From Clostridium sp. CAG:354_28_25 (GTDB taxonomy: Bacteria; Bacillota; Clostridia; TANB77; CAG-508), in NCBI GenBank assembly GCA_001915925.1, contig MNRL01000016.1, positions 1-64,000 on the forward strand: a stretch of DNA of 64,000 nt. Reading direction: 5' to 3'. Each line of letters starts with the position of its first letter. Position 1 is the stretch's first letter. Below the pieces are notes generated by a model. The model was not told where the DNA came from. It searched no databases and was given only the letters and a program-made list of their open reading frames with translations. Below, in pieces: positions 17,602 to 25,762 of this stretch. The translations under genes were made by a program, and so were the position numbers.

Positions 17602-17630
17602 TTGAAAAAACATAAAATATATAGTATAAT
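17602..17630 (+). promoter_or_regulatory. SigA promoter for the M23 peptidase gene
   Basis: TTGAAA (17602-17607), 17 bases, TATAAT (17625-17630). Transcription would begin near 17637, ahead of AAGGAGAG at 17656-17663. Confidence 0.75.
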
Positions 17631-17672
17631 AAATGATGCTTGTGTGTAGAAATTAAAGGAGAGTGAATAAGT

Positions 17673-18683
17673 ATTTTTAACAAACATAGAGAAATTCACA
17701 CAAAAGAGATAATAAAACTTACAGAGCTTTTTGCGATAATGTTATTAATATTATTTACAGTTATTTTAATAAGATATAACATTTTATTCAAAGTAACAAT
17801 AAACGGTGAAGCAATTGGCTATGTAACAAACAAGTATGAAATAGAAGAGGAAATTAATAATTATATAGAAAGTGAAGAAGAAGGGGTAGCTTTTAGAAAC
17901 TTAGAAGTTGAAACAGAATATGAGCCTAAATTTGTAAGCAATCAAAGTTCAAATAAAGAGGAAGTGCTAGAAAAAATAAAAGAAAATATTTCTACAACAT
18001 ACACAGCATATGGAATAACAATAGATGATGAGATTAAAACATATGTTGGAACAGAAGAAGAAGCAGATAAGATAGTAGCAGATTTGCAAGACGAATATAA
18101 AGACAAACTAGCACTTAATATTGGAGTAAAACAAATATTTGAAAAAGAAAAAATAGATACAGTGGAAGAAACTGTGGCTATTTCAAAATTAAAAACAGAA
18201 AATATAGATGTAAAAGTAGCACAAATTGAGGAAGAAGCAAAAAAAGCGGAAGAAGCTAAAAAGGCAGAAGAATCAAGTAATAAAACGACAACAACAAATA
18301 ATAAAGTCGTTGTTGCTGTAAGACCAATTTCCGGAGGAAAAATAACATCCAGATTTGGAGAAAGAAGTAGTGTTCGTTCTAGTGCGCATACAGGTCTAGA
18401 CTTGGCTGCTCCAACAGGAACAACAATTAAAGCTGCAGCATCTGGAAAAGTTATATTTGCTGGATACAAGGGATCATATGGTTATATGATAAAAATTGAA
18501 TGTGATAATGGATACGAGATGTGGTACGCACATTGTAGTAAATTATATGTTAAGAAAGGACAAAAAGTTTCTGCAGGTACAAAGATTGCAGCAGTTGGAT
18601 CAACAGGAAATTCAACAGGTCCACACTTACATTTTGAAATAAGAAAAAATGGTAAAACATTAAATCCTCAAAATTATTTGTAA
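17673..18683 (+). CDS. Membrane-anchored M23 (LytM) endopeptidase
   Basis: The product, 336 residues if started at ATT 17673, has a basic cytoplasmic start, a membrane helix, about 150 residues of acidic helical stalk and an E/A/K-rich linker. A C-terminal M23 zinc endopeptidase domain follows, with HTGLDLA, WYAHCSKLYV and HLHFEIRKNG. All M23 metal ligands are present, so peptidoglycan cleavage is likely. The first in-frame ATG (17739) lies inside the helix and has no ribosome binding site. AAGGAGAG at 17656-17663 is placed for ATT 17673, or less well ATA 17667. It may form an operon with the gene at 18699. Confidence 0.8.
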   Translation: MFNKHREIHTKEIIKLTELFAIMLLILFTVILIRYNILFKVTINGEAIGYVTNKYEIEEEINNYIESEEEGVAFRNLEVETEYEPKFVSNQSSNKEEVLEKIKENISTTYTAYGITIDDEIKTYVGTEEEADKIVADLQDEYKDKLALNIGVKQIFEKEKIDTVEETVAISKLKTENIDVKVAQIEEEAKKAEEAKKAEESSNKTTTTNNKVVVAVRPISGGKITSRFGERSSVRSSAHTGLDLAAPTGTTIKAAASGKVIFAGYKGSYGYMIKIECDNGYEMWYAHCSKLYVKKGQKVSAGTKIAAVGSTGNSTGPHLHFEIRKNGKTLNPQNYL

Positions 18684-18698
18684 AATATGGAGTGAATT

Positions 18699-19643
18699 AT
18701 GGGAATAATATCAAATTTACATGACAATATAAAAGCAAGAATAGAAGAGAAAACTAGCAAAATAAAGGAAAAAAGAGAAGAGGCTGCTAAGAAACGTTTA
18801 GCAGCTAAATTAAAGTACATGAATGATGATGAATTAGAAGAATATATTATGCTTCAAATAAAAAAACTACAAAAAGGTAATAAAGATACTAAAAAAGAAG
18901 CAAAAACAGCAGTAGTTACAGCCATTCAATCTATGGATGAGCCAGAAAAACAATTAGAAGTTACAGCACAAATAGGTGATGAGTTAACTAAAAGTGATAA
19001 AGGTCAAATTATTAAATCTATAGATTCAACATCAGCATTATTAGATGATAATGGTATCGATATTATTAAGGGGTTGGATAAAAGTCAAAAAATAGCAATT
19101 GTAGAGCGTATTATATCAAATCAAAAAATAAAGACTGATAAAAGCTCAATAAGTGATATATCTGATGCAATTGATAAAATATATTGTTTAGTTAATGAAG
19201 CTAACGATTTTACTTTACGTAAATATATTGGAACTGTTCAGGATAAAATTACTACTATGAAGAAAAGTGCGGATATTCCAGAAACAGTAAAAACTCAAAT
19301 TAGACAAACACAATTAAAACTTATTAAATTAGCAGCTAAAAAAGTTGTTTGCAATTATAAGAATATAGGATATAGTATGAGAATAAGAGAATTTATAAAA
19401 GCATCAACTCCTAAAGGTAAAGATTCACAAGAAATGAAGGATATGTTTTTAGAAGCAGTAGAAGTAGAAGGAGATAAAATAGGGTTAAAAGGTGCAAAAA
19501 ATATTATAGGTGACTTGTTAGCAAAAGAAGAAGAAAGATATAGAAGAGGAGAAATAAAGAAAATACAAAGAGATGCAGGTGCAGGTGTTCTAGAAAAAAT
19601 AGCTAGATTACAAGGCGAAAGTGATGATGATGCAAGAAGTTAG
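18699..19643 (+). CDS. Helical protein of unknown function
   Basis: I do not recognise this 314-residue protein. Residues 1-60 are highly charged and probably coiled coil (KARIEEKTSKIKEKREEAAKK). The rest is predicted mostly helical with many Lys and Asp, and there is no signal or membrane helix. GGAGTG precedes the ATG, 15 bases after the M23 peptidase stop, so the two genes probably share a transcript. A terminator overlaps its stop codon. A cytoplasmic partner of the envelope peptidase is possible but unproven. Confidence 0.7.
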   Translation: MGIISNLHDNIKARIEEKTSKIKEKREEAAKKRLAAKLKYMNDDELEEYIMLQIKKLQKGNKDTKKEAKTAVVTAIQSMDEPEKQLEVTAQIGDELTKSDKGQIIKSIDSTSALLDDNGIDIIKGLDKSQKIAIVERIISNQKIKTDKSSISDISDAIDKIYCLVNEANDFTLRKYIGTVQDKITTMKKSADIPETVKTQIRQTQLKLIKLAAKKVVCNYKNIGYSMRIREFIKASTPKGKDSQEMKDMFLEAVEVEGDKIGLKGAKNIIGDLLAKEEERYRRGEIKKIQRDAGAGVLEKIARLQGESDDDARS

Positions 19644-19663
19644 TTTTAAACTAGCTTCTTTTT
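19634..19663 (+). terminator. Terminator overlapping the stop codon
   Basis: A 12-bp stem with one G-T pair (19634-19645 with 19649-19660) and a three-base loop is followed by Ts. Confidence 0.75.
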
Positions 19664-19779
19664 GTATATTAGAAAACAATTATATGAAAGATGTAAGATT
19701 TTTTGTAGCATAGATTTTAAGAACGATTAAATATAGCGAAAAAAGTAGAAATATATATAGTAAATTACAATAATTTCTA

Positions 19780-19808
19780 TTGACTTTAAAATATGAATAG
19801 GATATTAT
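19780..19808 (+). promoter_or_regulatory. SigA promoter for adhE
   Basis: TTGACT (19780-19785), 17 bases, TATTAT (19803-19808). I looked for a Rex operator and saw no clear TTGTTAA-type palindrome. Confidence 0.6.
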
Positions 19809-19844
19809 TAAAATTGTATTAATATATTTTAAGGAGGCATATTT

Positions 19845-22442
19845 ATGGCTGAAACAAAAAATAATAGCAATAAAGTAGAGAAAATGATTAATGATTTAGT
19901 AGAAAGAGCAAAAAAAGCTTCAAAAGAATATATGAAACTAAATCAAGAGCAAGTAGATAAGATTGTAAAAGCTATGTCTATGGCAGGCTTGGAACATCAT
20001 ATGGAACTTGCAAAACTTGCAGTAGAAGAAACAGGAAGAGGTATTTACGAAGATAAAATTATAAAGAATATGTTTGCAACAGATTATATATATAATAATA
20101 TCAAAAATGAAAAAACAGTTGGTATTATAGAGGAAAATGTAGAAGATGATTATGTTAAAATTGCAGAACCAATTGGAATTATTGCAGGTGTAACGCCAGT
20201 AACAAATCCAACATCTACAGTTATGTTTAAATCTATAATTTCTGCGAAAACAAGAAATGTAATTATATTTGGATTCCATCCATCTGCACAACAATGTAGC
20301 AAAAGAGCTGCAGAAATATTAAGAGATGCTGCAGTAAAAGCAGGAGCTCCAAAAGATTGTATATTATGGATAGAAGAACCATCAATGGATGCAACACATG
20401 CATTAATGACACATCCAGATGTAAACTTAATACTAGCAACAGGTGGAACTGGAATGGTTAAAGCTGCATATTCATCAGGAAAGCCAGCATTAGGTGTAGG
20501 ACCAGGAAATGTACCATGTTATATAGAAAAATCAGCTAAATTAAAAACATCTGTAAATGATTTAGTATTATCTAAATCTTTTGATAATGGAATGATTTGT
20601 GCTTCAGAACAATCAGTAATAGTAGATGAAGCAATTTATAAAGAATTTGAAGAATTAATGAAAAATGCTGGATGCTATTTTGTATCTCCAGAAGAAAAAG
20701 AAAAATTAAAAGAAGTAATGTTTAATAAAGAAAAAGGATATGCTTTGCAATCAAAAATACCAGGACAAAGTCCATATAGTATTGCAAAACAAGCAGGATT
20801 CGAAGTACCAGAAGATACTAAAGTATTAGTGGTTTATGAAGAGGGAGTAGGACCAGAATTCCCATTCTCTAAAGAAAAACTAAGTCCAGTCTTAGCATAT
20901 TATATTGTAAAAAATAGCAAAGAAGGAATTGAAAAAGCAGAAAAACTACTAGAAAATGGTGGACTTGGACATTCTGCAGTTATACATTCAGAAGACGAAG
21001 AAACGATAAAAGAATATGGAAAAAGAGTAAAAGCAAGTAGAATCATTGTAAACCAACCATCTTCACAAGGTGGAATTGGTGATATATATAATTCATTTAC
21101 ACCATCATTAACACTTGGTTGTGGTACATTTGGAGGAAACTCTACAACGGATAATGTATCTGCTAAAAATTTAATAAATGTTAAAAAGATGGGAAGAAGG
21201 AGAGTTAATATGCAATGGTTTAAAGTTCCAAAGAAAATATATTTTGAAGCAGGCTCAATAAAATATCTTGAAGATATGCGAGATATTTCTAGAGCATTTA
21301 TAGTAACAGATGAATCAATGGTTAAATTTGGGTATGTTGATAAAGTGTTATATCACTTAAGAAAAAGACAAGATTATGTACATTCTGAGATATTCTTTGA
21401 TGTAGAACCAGATCCATCTTTTGATACAGTTAAAAAAGGTGTAGAAGCAATGAAAAAATTTGAGCCAGATGTAATTATCGCATTAGGTGGAGGTTCTGCA
21501 ATAGATGCTGCAAAAGGAATGTGGCTATTATACGAAGATCCAGATGTAGATTTAGAAGGCTTAAAATTAAAATTCATGGATATAAGAAAACGTACATACG
21601 AGATTCCAGAACTAGGAAAGAAATGCCAAATGGTAGCAATTCCTACAACATCTGGAACAGGTTCAGAAGTTACATCATTTGCAGTTATAACAGATAAAGA
21701 GCAAGGTAAAAAATATCCATTAACAGCATATGAATTAACACCAAATGTTGCAATAGTAGATCCAGATTTTGTATCTACACTTCCAAAATCTTTAACAGCA
21801 GATACAGGAATGGATGTTTTAACACATGCATTAGAAGCATATGTATCAAATATGGCAACAGATTATACAGATGCATTAGCAGAAAAAGCAACAAAATTAG
21901 TATTTGAAAACTTAGAAGAAGCATATAACCATGGAGATAATAAATATGCAAGAGAAAGAATGCATAATGCAAGTACAATGGCAGGTATGGCATTTTCAAA
22001 TGCATTTTTAGGAATATGCCACTCTATGGCACACAAATTAGGAGCAGTATTCCATTTACCACATGGTAGAATAAATGCAATTTTACTACCATATGTTGTA
22101 GAATATAATGGAAGTAAACCAACTAAATTTACATCATTCCCTAAATACGAATATTACATGGCAGATGAAAAATATGCTAAAATTGCAAAGATGGTTGGTC
22201 TAAAAGCAGATACAGTAGAAGAGGGAGTACATTCATTAGCAGAAGCTATTAGAAAGATGAACAAAGATATAAATATTCCAGCATCATTTAAAGAAGCAGG
22301 AGTAGATGAGCAAGAATTCTTAGATAATGTAGACAAATTAGCAGATAGAGCATTTGAGGATCAATGTACACCTGCAAACCCAAGATTACCATTAGTAACA
22401 GAGATAAAGAAAATCCTATTGGATAGTTACTATGGAAAATAG
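19845..22442 (+). CDS. adhE: AdhE, bifunctional acetaldehyde-CoA/alcohol dehydrogenase
   Basis: This 865-residue fusion reduces acetyl-CoA to acetaldehyde and then ethanol, regenerating NAD+ in fermentation. The N-terminal aldehyde dehydrogenase half carries the catalytic Cys252 in MICASEQS and the GVGPGNVP segment. A linker near 445-455 leads to the iron-dependent alcohol dehydrogenase half. That half has the NAD-binding GGGSAIDAAKGM and the metal region HALEAYVS, then SMAHKLGAVFHLPHGRINA. Length and domain order are standard. AAGGAGG precedes the start. AdhE usually forms helical filaments (spirosomes). Confidence 0.96.
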   Translation: MAETKNNSNKVEKMINDLVERAKKASKEYMKLNQEQVDKIVKAMSMAGLEHHMELAKLAVEETGRGIYEDKIIKNMFATDYIYNNIKNEKTVGIIEENVEDDYVKIAEPIGIIAGVTPVTNPTSTVMFKSIISAKTRNVIIFGFHPSAQQCSKRAAEILRDAAVKAGAPKDCILWIEEPSMDATHALMTHPDVNLILATGGTGMVKAAYSSGKPALGVGPGNVPCYIEKSAKLKTSVNDLVLSKSFDNGMICASEQSVIVDEAIYKEFEELMKNAGCYFVSPEEKEKLKEVMFNKEKGYALQSKIPGQSPYSIAKQAGFEVPEDTKVLVVYEEGVGPEFPFSKEKLSPVLAYYIVKNSKEGIEKAEKLLENGGLGHSAVIHSEDEETIKEYGKRVKASRIIVNQPSSQGGIGDIYNSFTPSLTLGCGTFGGNSTTDNVSAKNLINVKKMGRRRVNMQWFKVPKKIYFEAGSIKYLEDMRDISRAFIVTDESMVKFGYVDKVLYHLRKRQDYVHSEIFFDVEPDPSFDTVKKGVEAMKKFEPDVIIALGGGSAIDAAKGMWLLYEDPDVDLEGLKLKFMDIRKRTYEIPELGKKCQMVAIPTTSGTGSEVTSFAVITDKEQGKKYPLTAYELTPNVAIVDPDFVSTLPKSLTADTGMDVLTHALEAYVSNMATDYTDALAEKATKLVFENLEEAYNHGDNKYARERMHNASTMAGMAFSNAFLGICHSMAHKLGAVFHLPHGRINAILLPYVVEYNGSKPTKFTSFPKYEYYMADEKYAKIAKMVGLKADTVEEGVHSLAEAIRKMNKDINIPASFKEAGVDEQEFLDNVDKLADRAFEDQCTPANPRLPLVTEIKKILLDSYYGK

Positions 22443-22448
22443 GAAAAC

Positions 22449-22510
22449 GGGGATGTTCCTTCGGGATTTGGGGACGTTCCTCGGGATTTGAGGACGTTCC
22501 TTAAATCCCT
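22449..22510. repeat. REP-like palindromic repeat, copy A
   Basis: Three tandem partial units of the repeat follow adhE: GGGGATGTTCCT, then GGGATTTGGGGACGTTCC (22463-22480), then a variant ending TTAAATCCCT (22510). Other copies are at 25245, 28772, 41013, 58823 and 61072. Confidence 0.8.
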
Positions 22511-22552
22511 ATATTACTGAAAGTAACTTTTAAAGAATATAACAAAAAAGCA

Positions 22553-22588
22553 AAAACCCTAGCAATTCGAAAATTGCTGGGGTTTTTT
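22553..22588. terminator. Terminator between adhE and the orphan gene
   Basis: A stem of about 15 bp with one G-T pair (AAAACCCTAGCAATT, loop CGAA) is flanked by As on the left and Ts on the right, so it can act in both directions. Confidence 0.85.
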
Positions 22589-22597
22589 GAAAAGAAA

Positions 22598-23008
22598 TTA
22601 TTGGATGCAATTTGAAGGCAGTCCAACTATTCCTCTGAAGAAGATTAGCATTCCCTCTTCACATTCTACCATTTCTAGACCTTCTCTTTCGAGAATAGTT
22701 TTCATTGTGTCAAAGAGCAGATGATATTTTTTTATTTCATCTTCATTACTATCAAGGCCACTATATGGTAAATTAGTATAATAGGAAATTTCTGTGCAAT
22801 CATCTCCTTCAAGGCTGCAGTAAGTTAGAAGCTCATTTGATTCTCTAGAATGATTAACTGATGTGTCGGATATCGAAATGTAAATATTTTCATCTAATAT
22901 CCGATTCCCATCGATAAGGGATATAGCCTTTTCAACAGCTTCACACCATACAGTTAAAGCTCCGTTTGTAATTTTGTCTATAATTTCTTCTCTCCAAGTT
23001 AATATCAT
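22598..23008 (-). CDS. Orphan protein of unknown function
   Basis: I do not recognise this 136-residue protein. It has no signal peptide or membrane helix. It is acidic with several Cys (WCEAVEKA, TYCSLEGDDC), and the C-terminus is hydrophobic (MLIFFRGIVGLP). Base and codon use is visibly richer in G+C than in the flanking genes, as in the orphan genes at 52052 and 52960. This suggests acquisition. The ATG at 23008 follows AGGAGG by nine bases; an ATG six codons upstream overlaps that site. It has its own promoter and several small palindromes upstream. Confidence 0.7.
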   Translation of the reverse strand: MILTWREEIIDKITNGALTVWCEAVEKAISLIDGNRILDENIYISISDTSVNHSRESNELLTYCSLEGDDCTEISYYTNLPYSGLDSNEDEIKKYHLLFDTMKTILEREGLEMVECEEGMLIFFRGIVGLPSNCIQ

Positions 23009-23078
23009 ATAACCTGTCCTCCTCATAAAAGTGTGGGAAATTTCCCAATATTTAATAGTTACTAAAGGTTCACCTATT

Positions 23079-23107
23079 ATTATACTATATTGTTAACAAA
23101 AAATCAA
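23079..23107 (-). promoter_or_regulatory. Promoter of the 22598-23008 gene
   Basis: On the minus strand TTGATT (23107-23102), 17 bases, TATAAT (23084-23079). The spacer holds the palindrome TTGTTAACAA (23090-23099), a likely repressor site. Confidence 0.6.
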
Positions 23108-23174
23108 ATTATGGAAACTTGAAAAAAGAACTAACACAAAATAATGCTCTGAAAATCCTTACTTAAATAAAGGT

Positions 23175-23206
23175 AAAAAGCCTAACAGTAAAATGGTAGG
23201 CTTTTT
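23175..23206. terminator. Terminator after aspS
   Basis: A perfect 10-bp stem (AAAAAGCCTA, TAGGCTTTTT) gives an A/T-flanked hairpin 15 bases past the aspS stop, usable in both directions. Confidence 0.8.
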
Positions 23207-23220
23207 GTGTATCAAAACTA

Positions 23221-24987
23221 TTATTTGCTTTTCTCAATCCTAATATGAATATCTCTTAATTGATCTCTTGAAACATATCCAGGAGCTCCCATCATTAAAT
23301 CTTGTGCTTTGCTATTTAATGGGAAAGCTATAACCTCACGAATATTTTCTGCACCTGTAAGAAGCATAATCATTCTATCAATTCCAGGAGCTACACCAGC
23401 ATGTGGGGGAGCACCATATTGGAATGCAGTATATAAAGCTCCGAATCTTTCCTGTACTTGGTCTTTAGTATAACCAGCGATTTCAAAAGCTTTAAGCATA
23501 ATATCAATATCATGATTTCTAACTGCTCCAGAAGAAAGTTCTATACCATTACAAACAATATCATATTGGTATGCAACAACATCTAATGGATTTTTAGTAT
23601 TTAAAGCTTCTAATCCACCTTGAGGCATAGAAAATGGGTTATGACTGAATGTAATATTTCCACGTTCATCTAATTCATACATTGGAAAATCAACAATCCA
23701 GCAGAATTTGAAAATATTTTCATCTATTAAACCTAAACGTCTTCCAAGCTCTGCTCTAATTTCACCAGATAAAGTATTAACAACTTTTGGAGTTTCAGCA
23801 ATAAAGAATAAGCAATCCCCAGGTTTTGAATCTGTTCTTTTTAACATTTCTTCTCTTGCATTATCTGGTATAAATTTAGCAATAGGTCCTTGGAATGTAC
23901 CATCTTCTAATACACGAAGCCAAGCAAGACCTTTAGCTTTACATTCTTTCATTGCATAATCTGTCATTCCTTCAAAAAAGCTTCTTGGTTGATCTGCTAC
24001 ATCATGAGTCGCTATTGTTCTAACTAATTTTCCTTTAAAAGCGTGTAATGTTACACTTTCATCTTCAAAAATATCTGTAACATCAACTATTACTAATGGA
24101 TTTCTTAAATCTGGTTTGTCAGACCCATATTTAAGCATAGCTTCTTTATATGTTATTCTAGGGAAGGGGTATTCTACTACTTTTTTATCAGAAAATTTTG
24201 TAAATGTATTATAAATTACTGGTTCAATAACAGAGAATACATCTTCTTGTGTTGCATAACTCATTTCCATATCTAATTGATAAAATTCACCAGGAGCACG
24301 ATCAGCCCTTGCATCTTCATCTCTAAAACAAGGTGCAATTTGGAAATATTTATCAAAACCAGAAACCATTAATAATTGTTTAAATTGTTGTGGTGCTTGT
24401 GGAAGGGCATAAAATCTTCCTTCATGTAACCTACTTGGTACTAAATAATCACGTGCACCTTCTGGAGAAGAACTTGTAAGTATTGGTGTTTGAACTTCTA
24501 AAAATCCTTGTTTTATCATTTCTTCTCTTAAAAATTGGATAACTTTACTACGTAAAATTATATTTGATTTTAATCTATCATTTCTTAAATCTAAATAACG
24601 GTATTTTAATCTTAAATCTTCTCTAACTTCTTGCTCAGTATTTACTTCAAATGGTAAATCTGCAGTTCTTTTGCCTAAAATTTGAATGTCATCAATGTAA
24701 ATTTCAACAAGACCTGTTTTTATTTTTTCGTTTATTGTGTCTTCACTTCTTTTTCTAACTATACCTTCCACAGATACAGAAGATTCGATAGGGATATGTG
24801 ATGCAAAATCTACAATATTTGATTCTGCAGAAGTTACCACTTGTGTAATTCCATACATATCACGAATATCTAAGAATACAAGACCTCCTAAGTCACGAAT
24901 TGTTTGAACAAAGCCTGCAATTTTTACTTTTTTTCCAACATCCTCTAAAGTGATGTCTCCACATGTGTGTGTTCTGTACTTTTCCAT
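23221..24987 (-). CDS. aspS: Aspartyl-tRNA synthetase
   Basis: This 588-residue class II synthetase is of the bacterial AspRS type. It has an N-terminal OB-fold anticodon domain, catalytic motif 2 in CFRDEDARADR, a GAD insertion domain and motif 3 in GIDRMIMLLTGAENIREVIAFP. It charges tRNA-Asp. If it is non-discriminating it would also make Asp-tRNA-Asn for GatCAB, encoded divergently. The upstream leader is a T-box with a probable Asn specifier, which would suit that. Whether it is discriminating cannot be read from the sequence. A strong AGGAGG site precedes the ATG. Confidence 0.96.
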   Translation of the reverse strand: MEKYRTHTCGDITLEDVGKKVKIAGFVQTIRDLGGLVFLDIRDMYGITQVVTSAESNIVDFASHIPIESSVSVEGIVRKRSEDTINEKIKTGLVEIYIDDIQILGKRTADLPFEVNTEQEVREDLRLKYRYLDLRNDRLKSNIILRSKVIQFLREEMIKQGFLEVQTPILTSSSPEGARDYLVPSRLHEGRFYALPQAPQQFKQLLMVSGFDKYFQIAPCFRDEDARADRAPGEFYQLDMEMSYATQEDVFSVIEPVIYNTFTKFSDKKVVEYPFPRITYKEAMLKYGSDKPDLRNPLVIVDVTDIFEDESVTLHAFKGKLVRTIATHDVADQPRSFFEGMTDYAMKECKAKGLAWLRVLEDGTFQGPIAKFIPDNAREEMLKRTDSKPGDCLFFIAETPKVVNTLSGEIRAELGRRLGLIDENIFKFCWIVDFPMYELDERGNITFSHNPFSMPQGGLEALNTKNPLDVVAYQYDIVCNGIELSSGAVRNHDIDIMLKAFEIAGYTKDQVQERFGALYTAFQYGAPPHAGVAPGIDRMIMLLTGAENIREVIAFPLNSKAQDLMMGAPGYVSRDQLRDIHIRIEKSK

Positions 24988-25020
24988 AATAAACCTCCTA
25001 AATCTATACGATAGGCATCA

Positions 25021-25276
25021 AAAAATCCCTATCATATTTTTTAATATGATAGGGACGAAATAACTTTCCGCGGTGCCACCCTATATTGAAAACTTGGTTT
25101 ATAATAGTTTTCCACTCAATTTATTAACTTGTATAATAAAAACAATGTGTTATTCAATTGCGTTTTTCTAAAAGGGCTTCCAGCCTCTAGACCCTTACTC
25201 TCTATTAGTAACTTGCAAAAGCTCGTCATTGTTCGATAATAAAATAGGGATTTTAGGAACGTCCCTAAATCCCTAT
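25021..25276 (-). promoter_or_regulatory. T-box riboswitch leader of aspS
   Basis: The minus strand carries the canonical T-box AGGGTGGCACCGCGG at 25082-25068, then a 13-bp terminator stem (25055-25043 with 25038-25026) and a T run (25025-25021). Stem I is closed by AACAATG (25233-25227) and CATTGTT (25147-25141). Its 3' side reads GAATAACA before the closing strand, so the likely specifier is AAC (Asn). No GAC or GAT occurs at that place. Uncharged tRNA should favour antitermination and raise aspS expression. Confidence 0.88.
25245..25275 (-). repeat. REP-like palindromic repeat, copy B
   Basis: TAGGGATTT and AAATCCCTA arms surround AGGAACGTCCCT. The copy lies right at the predicted 5' end of the aspS leader RNA. 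Confidence 0.8.
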
Positions 25277-25282
25277 AAAATT

Positions 25283-25311
25283 ATTTTACATAGTATTTGT
25301 TAATTTGTCAA
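25283..25311 (-). promoter_or_regulatory. SigA promoter of the aspS T-box leader
   Basis: On the minus strand TTGACA (25311-25306), 17 bases, TAAAAT (25288-25283). Transcription would begin near 25276. Confidence 0.75.
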
Positions 25312-25340
25312 TATTTATTCATAAAAATATTATGGTAAAC

Positions 25341-25370
25341 TTGACTTTTGAAAATAAATGAATATATAAT
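25341..25370 (+). promoter_or_regulatory. SigA promoter of gatCAB
   Basis: TTGACT (25341-25346), 18 bases, TATAAT (25365-25370), divergent from the aspS promoter. Confidence 0.65.
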
Positions 25371-25402
25371 AAATGCCATATAAAACGCAAGGAGATGAGT
25401 TT

Positions 25403-25699
25403 ATGAGCGAAAATAAGGTAAGTAAAGAAGAATTATTACACATTGCAAAATTAGCAGATTTAAAGCTTAAAGAAGAAGAAACAGAAAAATATTTAGAAAA
25501 TTTACAAGAAATTTTAAATTTTGCAGATGTAATAAATAATGCAGACGTAAGTAATTTAGATATTACAATAGGAACATACGAAAATAAAAATGTATTCAGA
25601 AAAGATGAGGTAAAAGAATTTGGTAATTTAGATGCATTACTTCAAAATGCACCTGAAAAGGAACAAAATATGTTTAAAATACCAAAAGTTATAAATTAA
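25403..25699 (+). CDS. gatC: GatC, amidotransferase subunit C
   Basis: This 98-residue protein is the small subunit that clamps GatA to GatB. It starts MSENKVSKEELLHIAKLADLK and ends in the extended tail (MFKIPKVIN). The helical N-terminus followed by RKDEV and QNAPEKE is typical. The ATG at 25403 follows AAGGAGATGAG; an upstream ATG ten codons earlier has no good site. It is first in the gatC-gatA-gatB operon. Confidence 0.93.
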   Translation: MSENKVSKEELLHIAKLADLKLKEEETEKYLENLQEILNFADVINNADVSNLDITIGTYENKNVFRKDEVKEFGNLDALLQNAPEKEQNMFKIPKVIN

Positions 25700-25709
25700 A
25701 TGTGAAGCT

Positions 25710-25748
25710 ATGAACATAGGAATAGATATAGATGATACAAAAATATAA
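25710..25748 (+). pseudogene. Possible 12-codon remnant of a HAD-type gene
   Basis: Between gatC and gatA a frame reads MNIGIDIDDTKI and stops. This resembles the first residues of HAD-type nucleotidases (DxDDT motif I). The rest of such a gene is absent. It may be a relic or chance, and it has no good ribosome binding site. Confidence 0.3.
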
Positions 25749-25762
25749 TAAAGGAGGCAAAT

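Noticed and set aside
17942..18469. A 175-codon open frame on the minus strand
   Set aside because: It lies wholly inside the M23 peptidase gene and is low-complexity Ser/Val/Phe sequence with no ribosome binding site. It is a by-product of the E/A/K-rich coding strand.
19661..19844. Rex or other redox operator upstream of adhE
   Set aside because: I looked for TTGTTAA-type palindromes near the promoter and saw none that is convincing.
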